IMG/VR virus record: IMGVR_UViG_3300018063_000005
Location: 1 to 55,864 of that record
Length of the DNA stretch: 55,864 bases
Direction: 5' to 3' (one strand)
Source of the DNA: a virus
Shown: positions 46,943-54,066 of the stretch, one piece after another
Layout of the letters: every line of letters starts with the position of its first letter
How positions within the stretch are numbered: position 1 is the first letter of the stretch
The notes under the pieces: generated by a model
Told to the model about the DNA's origin: nothing
The model's database searches: none
The model's input: the letters and a program-made list of their open reading frames with translations, nothing else
Translations under genes and position numbers: made by a program

Positions 46943-47179
46943 TCAAGGCTTGACGGAGACGAGGACGCGCCCGGGCTTCCGCTTCAGCTTCTCCTTCAGC
47001 GCGCGGATGTCGGCGGGGTCGTAGCGGCGCATGCCGAAGAGGTCGACCGTCGGGATGAGGCCGGCGCTCGTCTTCGTGTAGACCCAACGCCGCGAGGCCT
47101 TCAGGTAGCGGGCCACGTCGGCCGCGGTCCAGAGCTCCTCGTCGGGCGAGGGCGCCATCACGTTGGTCGAGTCGTTCAT
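46943..47179 (-). CDS. xis: Excisionase (HTH_17/MerR-like)
   Basis: This is a 78-residue protein. LWTAADVARYLKASRRWVYT, then KTSAGLIPTVDLFGMRRYDP, is the winged helix of the excisionase/DNA-binding HTH_17 family, with a basic tail (LKEKLKRKPGRVLVSVKP). It lies directly before the integrase in the operon, so it is the likely directionality factor. ATGA overlap with the upstream gene. Confidence 0.85.
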   Translation of the reverse strand: MNDSTNVMAPSPDEELWTAADVARYLKASRRWVYTKTSAGLIPTVDLFGMRRYDPADIRALKEKLKRKPGRVLVSVKP

Positions 47180-47436
47180 ACGGCGCTCTCCTCCATCCGC
47201 CGGAACGACGCGGCGCGCTCGTCGCCCGGCTTCGCGCGGCAGCGTTTGCACCAGGGGCAGTTGCGGATCTGGCCGTTGCCCATGCGCCGCAGGCCGAACT
47301 GCGCGAGCGGCGCCGACCTCCCGCACGCCGGGCAGGTCAGCGTGATGAAGACCTCGCGCCCCTCGGTGTCGAAGACGCGGGCCGGCCGGGGCGCGCGCGG
47401 CCGGCGCTCCTTCGGGAAGAGGGCGAGGTCCGTCAC
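47176..47436 (-). CDS. Zinc-ribbon protein
   Basis: This is an 86-residue protein from GTG 47436, coupled by GTGA. CPACGRSAPLAQFGLRRMG, then RNCPWCKRCR, gives five or six cysteines in a zinc ribbon, within a basic context. It resembles the small recombination-region zinc proteins of many phages. Overlaps the excisionase start, so it may help in its expression or in DNA bending; that is inference. Confidence 0.65.
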   Translation of the reverse strand: MTDLALFPKERRPRAPRPARVFDTEGREVFITLTCPACGRSAPLAQFGLRRMGNGQIRNCPWCKRCRAKPGDERAASFRRMEESAV

Positions 47437-47813
47437 GCGGACGCTTCCTTTCGGACGCCGACCAGGGCGGCGAGATGCTCGAGCCGCGCGAGCGCCTCGG
47501 CGTCCGGCTGGCCCGGCGCGAGGACCTGGCGGACGGCGCGCTCGAGCGAGTGGAGCCGCTCGACGATGGTCGGAGCCATCGGCCCGCCCGCGCGCTCCGC
47601 CTTCAGGTTGGCGACGAGCTCCTCGAGGGCCTCGATCATCGAGTCGCGCTCGGCGGTCGACAGGTACGCGATGCCGCCGCGCTCGCCGTACCCGAAGACG
47701 AGCAGGGTCATGCCGGTTCCGGGCGGGAGGTGCTCGGCGAGGAGCGGCTTCAGCGCGCCGGCGACGCGCTGGGCGGCGGCCTCGAGCGCGGGGTGGTCGC
47801 TGCGGGTTGTCAC
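47433..47813 (-). CDS. Hypothetical helical early protein
   Basis: This is a 126-residue protein from GTG 47813, whose GTGA overlap with the upstream stop supports this start. LPPGTGMTLLVFGYGERGGI, then AYLSTAERDSMIEALEELVA, is a pattern seen in small phage proteins with an alpha/beta start (a G-x-G-E-R-G-G turn) and long helices after. The C-terminal half is a coiled coil. Unknown function. Confidence 0.6.
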   Translation of the reverse strand: MTTRSDHPALEAAAQRVAGALKPLLAEHLPPGTGMTLLVFGYGERGGIAYLSTAERDSMIEALEELVANLKAERAGGPMAPTIVERLHSLERAVRQVLAPGQPDAEALARLEHLAALVGVRKEASA

Positions 47814-48089
47814 CTCCGAGCCTCCCGCGTCCACGCGCGGTACTCCGCGAGCACGCCCAGGACGTAGCCGCGCTCGAACGGCGTGAGCGGCGCCAGGGCG
47901 GCGTCGGTGGTCTTCGGCGGCGGGGAGTACTCGGCGACCTTCTCGAGAGCGGAGAGGACGCGCCGGGGGTCGCACTGCTCCGGCATCGGGTCCTTCGTGA
48001 CGAAGCCCGGTGTGGCGGAACCGCTCCGCCGAGGGCGCCGCGGTAGGCGCGAGGTCGTCGTACATGTGAATGCGGCCGGTCGAGTCCAT
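47810..48089 (-). pseudogene. Small gene with an internal +1 frame change
   Basis: The ATG at 48089 has a good SD and starts MDSTGRIHMYDDLAPTAAPS, AERFRHTG. At about 48005-48010 the coding frame jumps by +1 and continues FVTKDPMPEQCDPRRVLSAL, EKVAEYSPPP ... REARR to a stop at 47810 that overlaps the next GTG. Corrected length is 92 residues. Without the jump the first frame turns into an arginine/proline-rich shadow. A one-base insertion in GGGC (real or an error) or a +1 frameshift would explain it. If the downstream part is used alone, ATG 47986 gives 58 residues. Confidence 0.6.
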
Positions 48090-48104
48090 GGTGGTGCCCT
48101 TTCC

Positions 48105-48440
48105 TCAGTGCTTCGTGGTGTCGCGGCGGATCGGGATGACCGTGGCGACGCTCTCGAGGACGCGGCGGAGGTCCTCGGGCGAGTGGAGCGTGGCGATGTG
48201 GAGCGCGCGCGGCGAGAGGACCGCGGACGCGAGCGGCGCGGGGAGGAGCGCTCGCACGCGCATCTCGAGCGTGTGGCGGGCGGTCATCGCCTCCGCGGCC
48301 TTCTGCGCGAGCTCGGCGCCGTGTACGCGTTCGCGGGCGAGCAGCTCCTCCGCGTCGGCGAGGCGGCGCCAGAGGACGGCGGCGGTCCAGATCGCGGAGA
48401 GGAGGAGGCAGGCGGCGAGCCAGCCGACGATCCAGAGCAT
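48105..48440 (-). CDS. Single-span membrane protein
   Basis: This is a 111-residue protein. Residues 1-24 (LWIVGWLAACLLLSAIWTAA) span the membrane. The rest (DAEELLARERVHGAELAQKA, ALHIATLHSPEDLRRVLESV) is soluble and helical. ATG 48440 and GTG 48443 are both possible; ATG was chosen. It overlaps the upstream stop. Function unknown. Confidence 0.6.
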   Translation of the reverse strand: MLWIVGWLAACLLLSAIWTAAVLWRRLADAEELLARERVHGAELAQKAAEAMTARHTLEMRVRALLPAPLASAVLSPRALHIATLHSPEDLRRVLESVATVIPIRRDTTKH

Positions 48441-49363
48441 CACGGGGACGCCTCACGGGTCGGCGCGCGGGCCGTGTCCGGTCCGACCATGTCGGCCGGC
48501 GCTGGCGCGGGCGTGCAGATCGCCTCCGTGTGCAGCACGCCGTCCTGCCAGCACCAGCAGCCCGGGTTCATCTTCGCCAGCAGGCCGCAGCGGCAACGGG
48601 GCGCGTCCTGGTGGTCCCTCGCGTCCGAGGGGGCGTGGTCGGCGCAGGCGTCCTCCTCGTAGCGACAGGCGCAGCATCGACCGTCGGCGCCCACGAAGTC
48701 CCCGGGCTCCCCCGGCCTCGCGTCCGAGGGGGCGGCGAGGGCGCGGCGCAGGGCCTTGTGCTCGGGGCTCTCCCGCTGCTCGCGCGGCAGGAGGCGCTGC
48801 CCCGGGGACGACGGCGCGTTGTCGAGCGCGTCCTGTAGCCGGTCGAGCTTCGTGAGCATCGCCCGCGCGGACTCCTCGATCGCCCTCGCCCTCTCGTCCC
48901 CCGTCCCCGTCGCGGGAGCGGCGCGCTGGTAGCGGTTGCCGTGGCTCCACGCCTCCACCAGCCACCGGCGCACCGCCGGGTCGGCCTTCATGTCGAGGCC
49001 GAGTTCTTCCATGAGGGCGTCCGCGAACGCATAGACGGCCTCTCTCGGCTGCTTTTCGGGCGTCGCGGGGGCCGCTCCCGCGAGGCGGCGCACCGCGGAG
49101 AGGAGGGCGGCGCGGGCGGTCTTCCTTTCCTGCCACGTTCCGCGCCCTGAGTGCGTCACACACCGTTCTAGCCGCAGTAGCTCGTCGATCAGCTCCTCCA
49201 CCTCCGCGAGGTCGGGCGGGGGAGCGGCCCGGGAGGCGCGGACGGCTGTGACGACCTCTCCCGCGCAGGCGAGGATGTCGGCCCCACGGTCCTCGCTGGG
49301 CAGTCGCGCACGGGTGAAGGCGTTCTCCAAGTGGGCCAGCGCGTCGTTGAGTCGGGTCGTCAT
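48440..49363 (-). CDS. Hypothetical protein with C-terminal cysteine clusters
   Basis: This is a 307-residue protein. The N-terminal part is helical (RLNDALAHLENAFTRARLPS, DLAEVEELIDELLRLERCVT). The middle has VYAFADALMEELGLDMKADP. The C-terminus is rich in cysteines: CCACRYEEDACADH and RCRCGLLAKMNPGCWCW, two likely zinc sites. It is one of the larger genes of the accessory part of the early-left operon. No family recognised. Confidence 0.6.
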   Translation of the reverse strand: MTTRLNDALAHLENAFTRARLPSEDRGADILACAGEVVTAVRASRAAPPPDLAEVEELIDELLRLERCVTHSGRGTWQERKTARAALLSAVRRLAGAAPATPEKQPREAVYAFADALMEELGLDMKADPAVRRWLVEAWSHGNRYQRAAPATGTGDERARAIEESARAMLTKLDRLQDALDNAPSSPGQRLLPREQRESPEHKALRRALAAPSDARPGEPGDFVGADGRCCACRYEEDACADHAPSDARDHQDAPRCRCGLLAKMNPGCWCWQDGVLHTEAICTPAPAPADMVGPDTARAPTREASP

Positions 49364-49393
49364 CGGGTCGGCTCCTTCTCCGAGGTCATCGTG

Positions 49394-49594
49394 TCAGCCA
49401 CGCGCGGGGGTGCGAACGGTGTCGAGCCATCGCCGGATCTGGAAATTGAAGAAGCGGTGCGCCTTCTCGTGGGCTTCGCGCTCCTCGGCAGTCAGGATGG
49501 TGCTTCCGCCACCCCCGTCGCCGTGTTCAGGGGCCCGATCCACGAATGCCAGCAGCCGATCGAAATCGTCGTCTTGCAGCAGGTAGACCTTCAC
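49394..49594 (-). CDS. Hypothetical 66-residue protein
   Basis: From GTG 49594, overlapping the upstream stop (GTGA) and with AGGAGG before it. VKVYLLQDDDFDRLLAFVDR and AHEKAHRFFNFQIRRWLDTV form two helices, with a Gly-rich loop between. The start resembles a short phage protein often labelled hypothetical. Role unknown. Confidence 0.55.
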   Translation of the reverse strand: MKVYLLQDDDFDRLLAFVDRAPEHGDGGGGSTILTAEEREAHEKAHRFFNFQIRRWLDTVRTPARG

Positions 49595-49839
49595 ATCTCC
49601 TCCTTCGTTGCGTTGGCGGCCGTCTCGCTCTCCGGCGCGGGGGCGCGGGCGAGCGCTGAGACGAAACTCTGGCACTCGCACCCCAGGTAACCGCACGTCG
49701 AGCCCCCGGCCTCCCCGTGACGGTGCATGGCATGGCCGCAGCAGCACGGGTGCCGGACGCCTCTCACCCAGGCCGTGATCCCGGGGCCGTTCGCTCCGCT
49801 GAGTGTCGCCAGTTCCTCTTCGGTCGGAATCTCGCTCAC
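49591..49839 (-). CDS. Hypothetical cysteine-rich protein
   Basis: This is an 82-residue protein from GTG 49839 with GTGA overlaps on both sides. VRHPCCCGHAMHRHGEAG, then GSTCGYLGCECQSF, gives six cysteines and three histidines, likely two zinc sites. The ends are acidic and disordered. No family recognised. Confidence 0.55.
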   Translation of the reverse strand: MSEIPTEEELATLSGANGPGITAWVRGVRHPCCCGHAMHRHGEAGGSTCGYLGCECQSFVSALARAPAPESETAANATKEEM

Positions 49840-50489
49840 GACTTCGCTCCCGTCTCGCTCTCGGGCGCGGACGAGGGGGCAGGGGAGGGAGAGCGGCGGT
49901 CGGACTTCGCGCAGAACGCCGGGGTACACCGCTGGTAGTGGCCAGGGCGCAGCGACCACCCGGCGAAGCCACACACCGGGCACAGCCACGTGTGCGTCCC
50001 GTCCTCGGGTCGCGTCTCGGGGGCGGGGGCGGGCGGGACGACCTCGACCCGAGAGAGCAGCAGCGCCGCGGTGTTCTCGAAGGCCCGCTGGAGAACGGCC
50101 GGATCGAGCGTGAGCGGGCGGACAGAACCGGACCGCGCCATCCCGGCCATGGTGCAGTCGGTGATGAAGTCGAGCACGTCGATCAGGTTCACGTCGGCGG
50201 GGATGCCGTCCGCTTCGGTGAGGTGGTGGCGGTTCACCTTCCGGTGGTTGTCCCACCAGCCGGTCTGCTTGAAGCCCGTTCGGAAGTCCGCGTGGAAGGC
50301 GTCGATCGCGGTGACCTTGTCGTGGTCGTGGCGAAGCCCCGCCTCGCCCAACATCTCGGCGAAGAAGGCGAGGCCCGCGCGGATGTCGCGGATGTGCTGC
50401 TCGCTGCTGGCGAGGAGCGTCTCCCTGGTCACCTTCGACCAGTCGCAGGTGCGGGTGTCGGCGGTGGGGCTCGGGTGGATCTTGATCAT
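49836..50489 (-). CDS. HD-like metal-site protein (DUF5662-type)
   Basis: This is a 217-residue protein. LRHDHDKVTAIDAFHADF, GWWDNHRKVNRHHL and VNLIDVLDFITDCTMAGMAR carry the His/Asp residues of an HD-like helical fold, seen in a conserved phage group of unknown role (DUF5662 or close). Some HD phage enzymes are nucleotide hydrolases. The C-terminus has a zinc ribbon CPVCGF ... CTPAFC and an acidic tail. An enzyme role in nucleotide metabolism is an inference. Confidence 0.6.
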   Translation of the reverse strand: MIKIHPSPTADTRTCDWSKVTRETLLASSEQHIRDIRAGLAFFAEMLGEAGLRHDHDKVTAIDAFHADFRTGFKQTGWWDNHRKVNRHHLTEADGIPADVNLIDVLDFITDCTMAGMARSGSVRPLTLDPAVLQRAFENTAALLLSRVEVVPPAPAPETRPEDGTHTWLCPVCGFAGWSLRPGHYQRCTPAFCAKSDRRSPSPAPSSAPESETGAKS

Positions 50490-51319
50490 CGGTCGTTCTC
50501 CTTGGGGTCGGGGCGCGGGGACGCGAGGGCGGCGCGGCGCTTGCGGGCGAGGGCCGGCTCAAGGCACTCCGTCGGCGAGTGGTACTCAAGCCTCGGGTCG
50601 GGCGTCCCCCCGTTCAGCCACGCGCAGGGGCACGGGTCATACGCGCGACCGATGAACGTCGTCCCCGACTCACGGGCCGCCTTGTCGATGCTGGCTTGGG
50701 AGGCATCGAGCATCTCGCGCACCTCGGCCGCCGCCGCCCGGAGCGCCTCCTCTCGCGGCGCGACGGGGGACGGGGAGGGCGCGGCGCTCGCGGCCAGGGC
50801 GCGGTCGCGTTCGGTGAATGCGTCGTCACAGAGAACGTCGGCCTCGGCGTCTGCCTGCCGCGCTCGCTCCTCCGCGGCCCGCCGCTGCTCGACGAGCTCG
50901 GTGTTCCTGCCCTGGAGGTCGTCCCGCTGCCAGCGCAGGTGCGCGACCTCCTGCTCCGCCGCGAGCCGCGCCTCCCGCTCCTCGCGGGCTGCCTTCTCGG
51001 CGACGGCGAGGCGGTCCCCGGACGCCGACACGCGGACCGCCTCCTCGCGCTGCAGCTCGCGGTAGCGCGCCAGCCCGGCGTTGATCGCGTTGAGGTTCTC
51101 CTCCGGTGCGGGCACCGCGCGCAGCGTCGCCGGCGCGCCCTCGCGCTCGCCCTCGGTTACCTCGATCCGGAGCGTCGCGGCCCGGTGCTCCGACACCACC
51201 ACGACGAGCGCGTTGCCGCGCAGGTGCCAGCGGAACCCGGCCGCGCGCGCGACGTCGCGCAGGATCGCGTCGAGCGCACGATCCGCCGTCTCGATGTAGA
51301 CCTCGCGTTCAGCGGCCAT
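50486..51319 (-). CDS. Coiled-coil protein
   Basis: This is a 277-residue protein. Residues 1-55 form a small alpha/beta start (VYIETADRALDAILRDVARA, NALVVVVSEHRAATLRI). From about 80 to 180 there is a coiled coil (VAEKAAREEREARLAAEQEV, NTELVEQRRAAEERARQADA). The end contains CPCAWLNGG. It may be a partner of the ATPase or a host-takeover protein; nothing specific was recognised. Overlaps the upstream gene by 11 bases. Confidence 0.55.
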   Translation of the reverse strand: MAAEREVYIETADRALDAILRDVARAAGFRWHLRGNALVVVVSEHRAATLRIEVTEGEREGAPATLRAVPAPEENLNAINAGLARYRELQREEAVRVSASGDRLAVAEKAAREEREARLAAEQEVAHLRWQRDDLQGRNTELVEQRRAAEERARQADAEADVLCDDAFTERDRALAASAAPSPSPVAPREEALRAAAAEVREMLDASQASIDKAARESGTTFIGRAYDPCPCAWLNGGTPDPRLEYHSPTECLEPALARKRRAALASPRPDPKENDR

Positions 51320-51533
51320 GGCGGAGGTCCTCGTCGGTCGGGGTGGTGAGGTTGACGCCGGCGGCGCGCTCCGCCTCATCGAGCTCGTACAGCGCGCAGG
51401 TCAGCGCGGTCGTGCCGGCGTGGCACCGCGCTTCGAGGTGCGCGCGCGCCATCTGGGCGACCTTCAGCAGCGCGCCCATCAGACGGCCGTCGCGGTACGC
51501 GCGCTCGGCCGGGGAGAGAGGCTCAGCGGGCAT
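51309..51533 (-). CDS. Hypothetical 74-residue helical protein
   Basis: It reads LSPAERAYRDGRLMGALLKV, AQMARAHLEARCHAGTTALT, CALYELDEAERAAG: two long helices and a short acidic end. The ATG at 51533 lies inside the end of the upstream gene (11-base overlap). Unknown role. Confidence 0.5.
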   Translation of the reverse strand: MPAEPLSPAERAYRDGRLMGALLKVAQMARAHLEARCHAGTTALTCALYELDEAERAAGVNLTTPTDEDLRHGR

Positions 51534-51900
51534 CGGGGTTCCCCTTCCGCTCCCGCGGCTCGACGAGCTTCCAGACGGCCTCGCAGAGGGCGCAGGAGCA
51601 CGGCCGGGTGAGGTGGTGCCCGTCCGCCTGGAGGTACGCCACGCGCGAGACCTCGAGCAGCCGCCGGAGCTCCTCGGCGGCGATCCGGAGCACCTGGGCA
51701 TCGCCGGCCTGGGTCTGCGCCGGTCGCGCGCGGTTCTTCGCGCGGAGGTCGGCGACCAGCGCGACGAGCACGGGCGCGAACCGCTGCGCGCGCTTGAGCT
51801 GGTCGATCACGTTGCGCCTCGTCGGCCCGGCGAGCGTGATGGTCCGCTTCCGCTTCGGGGCGGCCTTCCCCTCGGCCATGATCGTGTCGATCGATCTCAC
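51523..51900 (-). CDS. Protein sharing the TITLAGPTRR motif with a membrane protein
   Basis: This is a 125-residue protein from GTG 51900, chosen for the GTGA overlap; ATG 51879 is the alternative. KRKRTITLAGPTRRNVIDQL near residue 16 is nearly the same as a segment of the membrane protein at 11765-11965. Then come helices (LVALVADLRAKNRARPAQTQ, AEELRRLLEVSRVAYLQAD) and a knuckle CSCALCEAVW. It could pair with the membrane protein through the shared motif. Confidence 0.6.
   Translation of the reverse strand: MRSIDTIMAEGKAAPKRKRTITLAGPTRRNVIDQLKRAQRFAPVLVALVADLRAKNRARPAQTQAGDAQVLRIAAEELRRLLEVSRVAYLQADGHHLTRPCSCALCEAVWKLVEPRERKGNPDAR
51820..51848 (-). repeat. 29-bp dispersed repeat, copy B
   Basis: It is the exact reverse complement of 11880-11908. 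It encodes the same TITLAGPTRR peptide and so lies in the same reading phase in both genes. Confidence 0.85.
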
Positions 51901-52109
51901 CAGTTGCCTCCCATCGTTTCCGCCTCGCCGAACGTGCACGGGCCGCAGAGCCCGGTGATCGGCATCACGGGCGTCGCGCCGCACGTGATGCACTTCATCG
52001 ACCAGTTGGGCTCGACGTCGGCCGAGCATGTCGGGTGGTCCTTCGCCGCCGGCCGCGCGAGCTCGCGCGCGACGTCCTCCCGCGTCGGCGAGCGCACCGT
52101 CTTACCCAC
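51897..52109 (-). CDS. Zinc-ribbon protein
   Basis: This is a 70-residue protein from GTG 52109. SMKCITCGATPVMPITGLC, then GPC, is a four-cysteine zinc ribbon. The N-terminal part is basic-acidic and helical (TREDVARELARPAAKDHP). It overlaps the end of the DUF5131 gene by eight bases. Function unknown. Confidence 0.6.
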   Translation of the reverse strand: MGKTVRSPTREDVARELARPAAKDHPTCSADVEPNWSMKCITCGATPVMPITGLCGPCTFGEAETMGGNW

Positions 52110-52971
52110 GGGTCACCTCCGGAAACTGCTGCATGCGCAGGTCGGCCGGCCACTCCGCCGGTTCGCCGCCCTTCGGATCGGTCTGCGCGAGCACCTCGAG
52201 GCCCGCGGGCGTACGGCCGCGCTTCCCCACGCTGGCGCTGAGGAGCGGCGTGGGGCGCGCCGCGCGCCAGGCTGCCTCGGTCATCACCGGCACTGCGCCG
52301 AGCTGCTTCACGAACACCGCTACGTCGGCGTGGCAGCACTGGTCGACGAGCTCGCGGATCCACGCGACGTCGCACGGCCGCGCTCGGTCCCCGCTCTCGC
52401 CGCCGACGATCACCCAGTGGAGGAGTCCGATCCGCGCCCGACCGCGCGCGCCGAGATCCGCGATGAGCCAGGGTGAGAGGTCCACCGGCCCGAGCAGCGG
52501 CTCGGCCGAGACGAACCGAGCTGTCGCCGGGGCCTCGATGAGGGGCGGGAGACGCTTGAACGCGGCCTCCTGGTTTTCCACGCTCACGCCGAGCCACACG
52601 TTCGGCCAGCCCGCGCCCCAGTCCGCCGGCAGCGCGGCCGCGATCCGCTCCGGGCGCTTCGTGAGGATCTGGTACGTGAGGTGCGGCGTCCGCCGGATGA
52701 TGTCCCACGCGTCCGCGCGCCAGGCGTCGGCCTCCTCGATGAAGAAGTCCGACCAGGAGCACGTGAAGACGCGCGCGGGCTCGGCCCACTTCTTCGACAG
52801 AGGCGCGTTGAAGGTCGGCGGCTTCGAGCGGACCACCTCGTTCGGTCGCTGCCCGTAGCGGATCTTCTCTGAGTACATGTAGCAATTGGCGCAGCCGGCG
52901 GAGACCTTGTGGCAGCCCTGCCACGGGTTCCAGCTATGGTCACACCAAGAGATTGCGGTCTTCTCACCCAT
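52102..52971 (-). CDS. DUF5131/phage Gp37-Gp68 family protein
   Basis: This is a 289-residue protein. The start KTAISWCDHSWNPWQGCHKV, then SAGCANCYMYSEKIRYGQRP, and later TYQILTKRPERIAAALP, NVWLGVSVENQEAAFKRLPP, RFVSAEPLLGPVDL and WVIVGGESGDRARPCDVAWI are the motifs of the Gp37/Gp68 (DUF5131) family. Its three N-terminal cysteines recall radical-SAM-like iron-sulfur sites. The role in phages is unknown. The first codons use rarer AT-ending third bases than the rest. A 13-codon copy of this start (MGETTGIAWTD) lies upstream of the homing endonuclease gene, so the 5' end seems to have been duplicated. Confidence 0.85.
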   Translation of the reverse strand: MGEKTAISWCDHSWNPWQGCHKVSAGCANCYMYSEKIRYGQRPNEVVRSKPPTFNAPLSKKWAEPARVFTCSWSDFFIEEADAWRADAWDIIRRTPHLTYQILTKRPERIAAALPADWGAGWPNVWLGVSVENQEAAFKRLPPLIEAPATARFVSAEPLLGPVDLSPWLIADLGARGRARIGLLHWVIVGGESGDRARPCDVAWIRELVDQCCHADVAVFVKQLGAVPVMTEAAWRAARPTPLLSASVGKRGRTPAGLEVLAQTDPKGGEPAEWPADLRMQQFPEVTRG

Positions 52972-53458
52972 GGAGCTTCGCCTCGCCGTACTTCGCCGTG
53001 AGGGTCGCGACCGCGCACGCCGCGTCGAACTTCTTCGCGATCAGAAGCGGGCATAGCGCACGGCAGAGAGCGAAGACGTCCCTCGCCCCGGAGACTCGCC
53101 ACGCCCAGCACGGACGGCGACCCCGTTTGTCGTGGGCCGCCGCGTGCCCGCCGACGTTACCGATCAGCCACCGGATGATCCCCGCGTCCGTGTTGTAGAC
53201 CGCGACGAATGGCCGGCCGCGCCGAGCGCGGATGCTCCCCTCGCCGTCTACGAGGCCCGCCAGGTAGCCGAGATCGACGCCGTCCGGGATCCTGACGGAG
53301 ACGCGCGAGATGTCGTACTCGCGGGTCTCGTTCGCGACGCGCAGTATCCCGGCGAGCTTCGCCTTGGTCTCGAGCGTATGCTTCCGCCCGAACATCGGGT
53401 TGAGAGCGCCGCTCCGCATTGTGGAAAGTTTTCGCTTCGTCGCTTCGGTGTGCCTCAC
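52964..53458 (-). CDS. LAGLIDADG homing endonuclease with NUMOD3 repeat
   Basis: This is a 164-residue protein from GTG 53458. Residues 7-37 (TKRKLSTMRSGALNPMFGRK, HTLETKAKLAG) match the NUMOD3 DNA-binding motif of intron endonucleases. LGYLAGLVDGEGSIRARRG (63-81) is the LAGLIDADG helix with its catalytic acidic residue. One motif means it should act as a dimer. Its start overlaps by GTGA the stop of a 13-codon ORF that copies the start of the DUF5131 gene; its stop is two bases before the real DUF5131 start. It therefore looks inserted into that gene. Confidence 0.9.
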   Translation of the reverse strand: MRHTEATKRKLSTMRSGALNPMFGRKHTLETKAKLAGILRVANETREYDISRVSVRIPDGVDLGYLAGLVDGEGSIRARRGRPFVAVYNTDAGIIRWLIGNVGGHAAAHDKRGRRPCWAWRVSGARDVFALCRALCPLLIAKKFDAACAVATLTAKYGEAKLHG

Positions 53459-53496
53459 GTCCTGTCCGTCCACGCGATGCCCGTCGTCTCGCCCAT
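53455..53496 (-). pseudogene. 13-codon remnant of a DUF5131 5' end
   Basis: ATG 53496 with a GAGG behind it encodes MGETTGIAWTDRT and then stops. Seven of the first 11 residues match the start of the intact DUF5131 protein (MGEKTAISWCD). The stop TGA overlaps the GTG start of the homing endonuclease. It appears to be the displaced original start of the DUF5131 gene, now used to bring ribosomes to the endonuclease gene. Confidence 0.6.
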
Positions 53497-53504
53497 CGTG
53501 CGCC

Positions 53505-53735
53505 TCAGAGGACCTGGCGGAGGTCGATGATCCGGGAGCCGTTGCGCAGCTCCGTCGGCGGCGCCGTCTCGCGCAGCTCGCGCTCGAAGGCGGACGCGTC
53601 GGCGGTGAGCGGCACCGCGAGGCCCGTGACAAAGACGTGCACCTCAATCCCGCCGTCGGTCGTGCCCTTCCAGAGACGCGCGGGCGCGCCGTTGTAGGTC
53701 GTGAGCTTCTCCGTCGGCTCGATGGTGATCCGCAT
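53505..53735 (-). CDS. Hypothetical 76-residue protein
   Basis: RITIEPTEKLTTYNGAPARL, then WKGTTDGGIEVHVFVTGLAV, is a strand-rich start, followed by FERELRETAP and RIIDLRQVL. The pattern (T-x-Y-x-G-x-P-x-R-x-W-x-G-T-T-x2-G) matches a common small phage protein of unknown role. Its stop is eight bases before the DUF5131 remnant. Confidence 0.6.
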   Translation of the reverse strand: MRITIEPTEKLTTYNGAPARLWKGTTDGGIEVHVFVTGLAVPLTADASAFERELRETAPPTELRNGSRIIDLRQVL

Positions 53736-53820
53736 CTCTCTCTCCCGTGTGAAGACGGCCGCGCCCCGGCCCGTTCGCCGCCGCAGGTTCCCGCCCGCGG
53801 ACCGAGGCGCGACCGAGCTG

Positions 53821-54066
53821 CTAGGCCGCCTTGGACGCTGCCGGCAGGCGCTTCCGCCCAGGCTTCTGCGGCTTGACCGGGGTCGCGTCGCGGAGGAGCA
53901 GCCGCTCCAACCGGATCCCGCTGTAGACCATCCCGATGGCCCTGCAGGCCGCGTTGCCGCGCGAGGGCGTCATCTTGTCGTTCGACAGCAAGCGACGCGT
54001 CTCGCGAGCAGCCTCGATCTCCTCGTTGACCTGCGACATGCGGTTCACCACGGTCATGCCCTTCAT
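53821..54066 (-). CDS. Hypothetical 81-residue protein
   Basis: It reads MSQVNEEIEAARETRRLLSN, then SRGNAACRAIGMVYSGIRLE, RLLLRD: two or three helices and a basic, proline-rich end (KPQKPGRKRLPAAS). It may bind nucleic acid. Overlaps the upstream gene by ATGA. No family recognised. Confidence 0.55.
   Translation of the reverse strand: MKGMTVVNRMSQVNEEIEAARETRRLLSNDKMTPSRGNAACRAIGMVYSGIRLERLLLRDATPVKPQKPGRKRLPAASKAA

Noticed and set aside
53455-53496. Group I intron or intein in the DUF5131 gene
   Set aside because: The intact gene restarts with its own ATG and a full homologous start after the endonuclease, so no splicing is needed; no intein motifs were seen.
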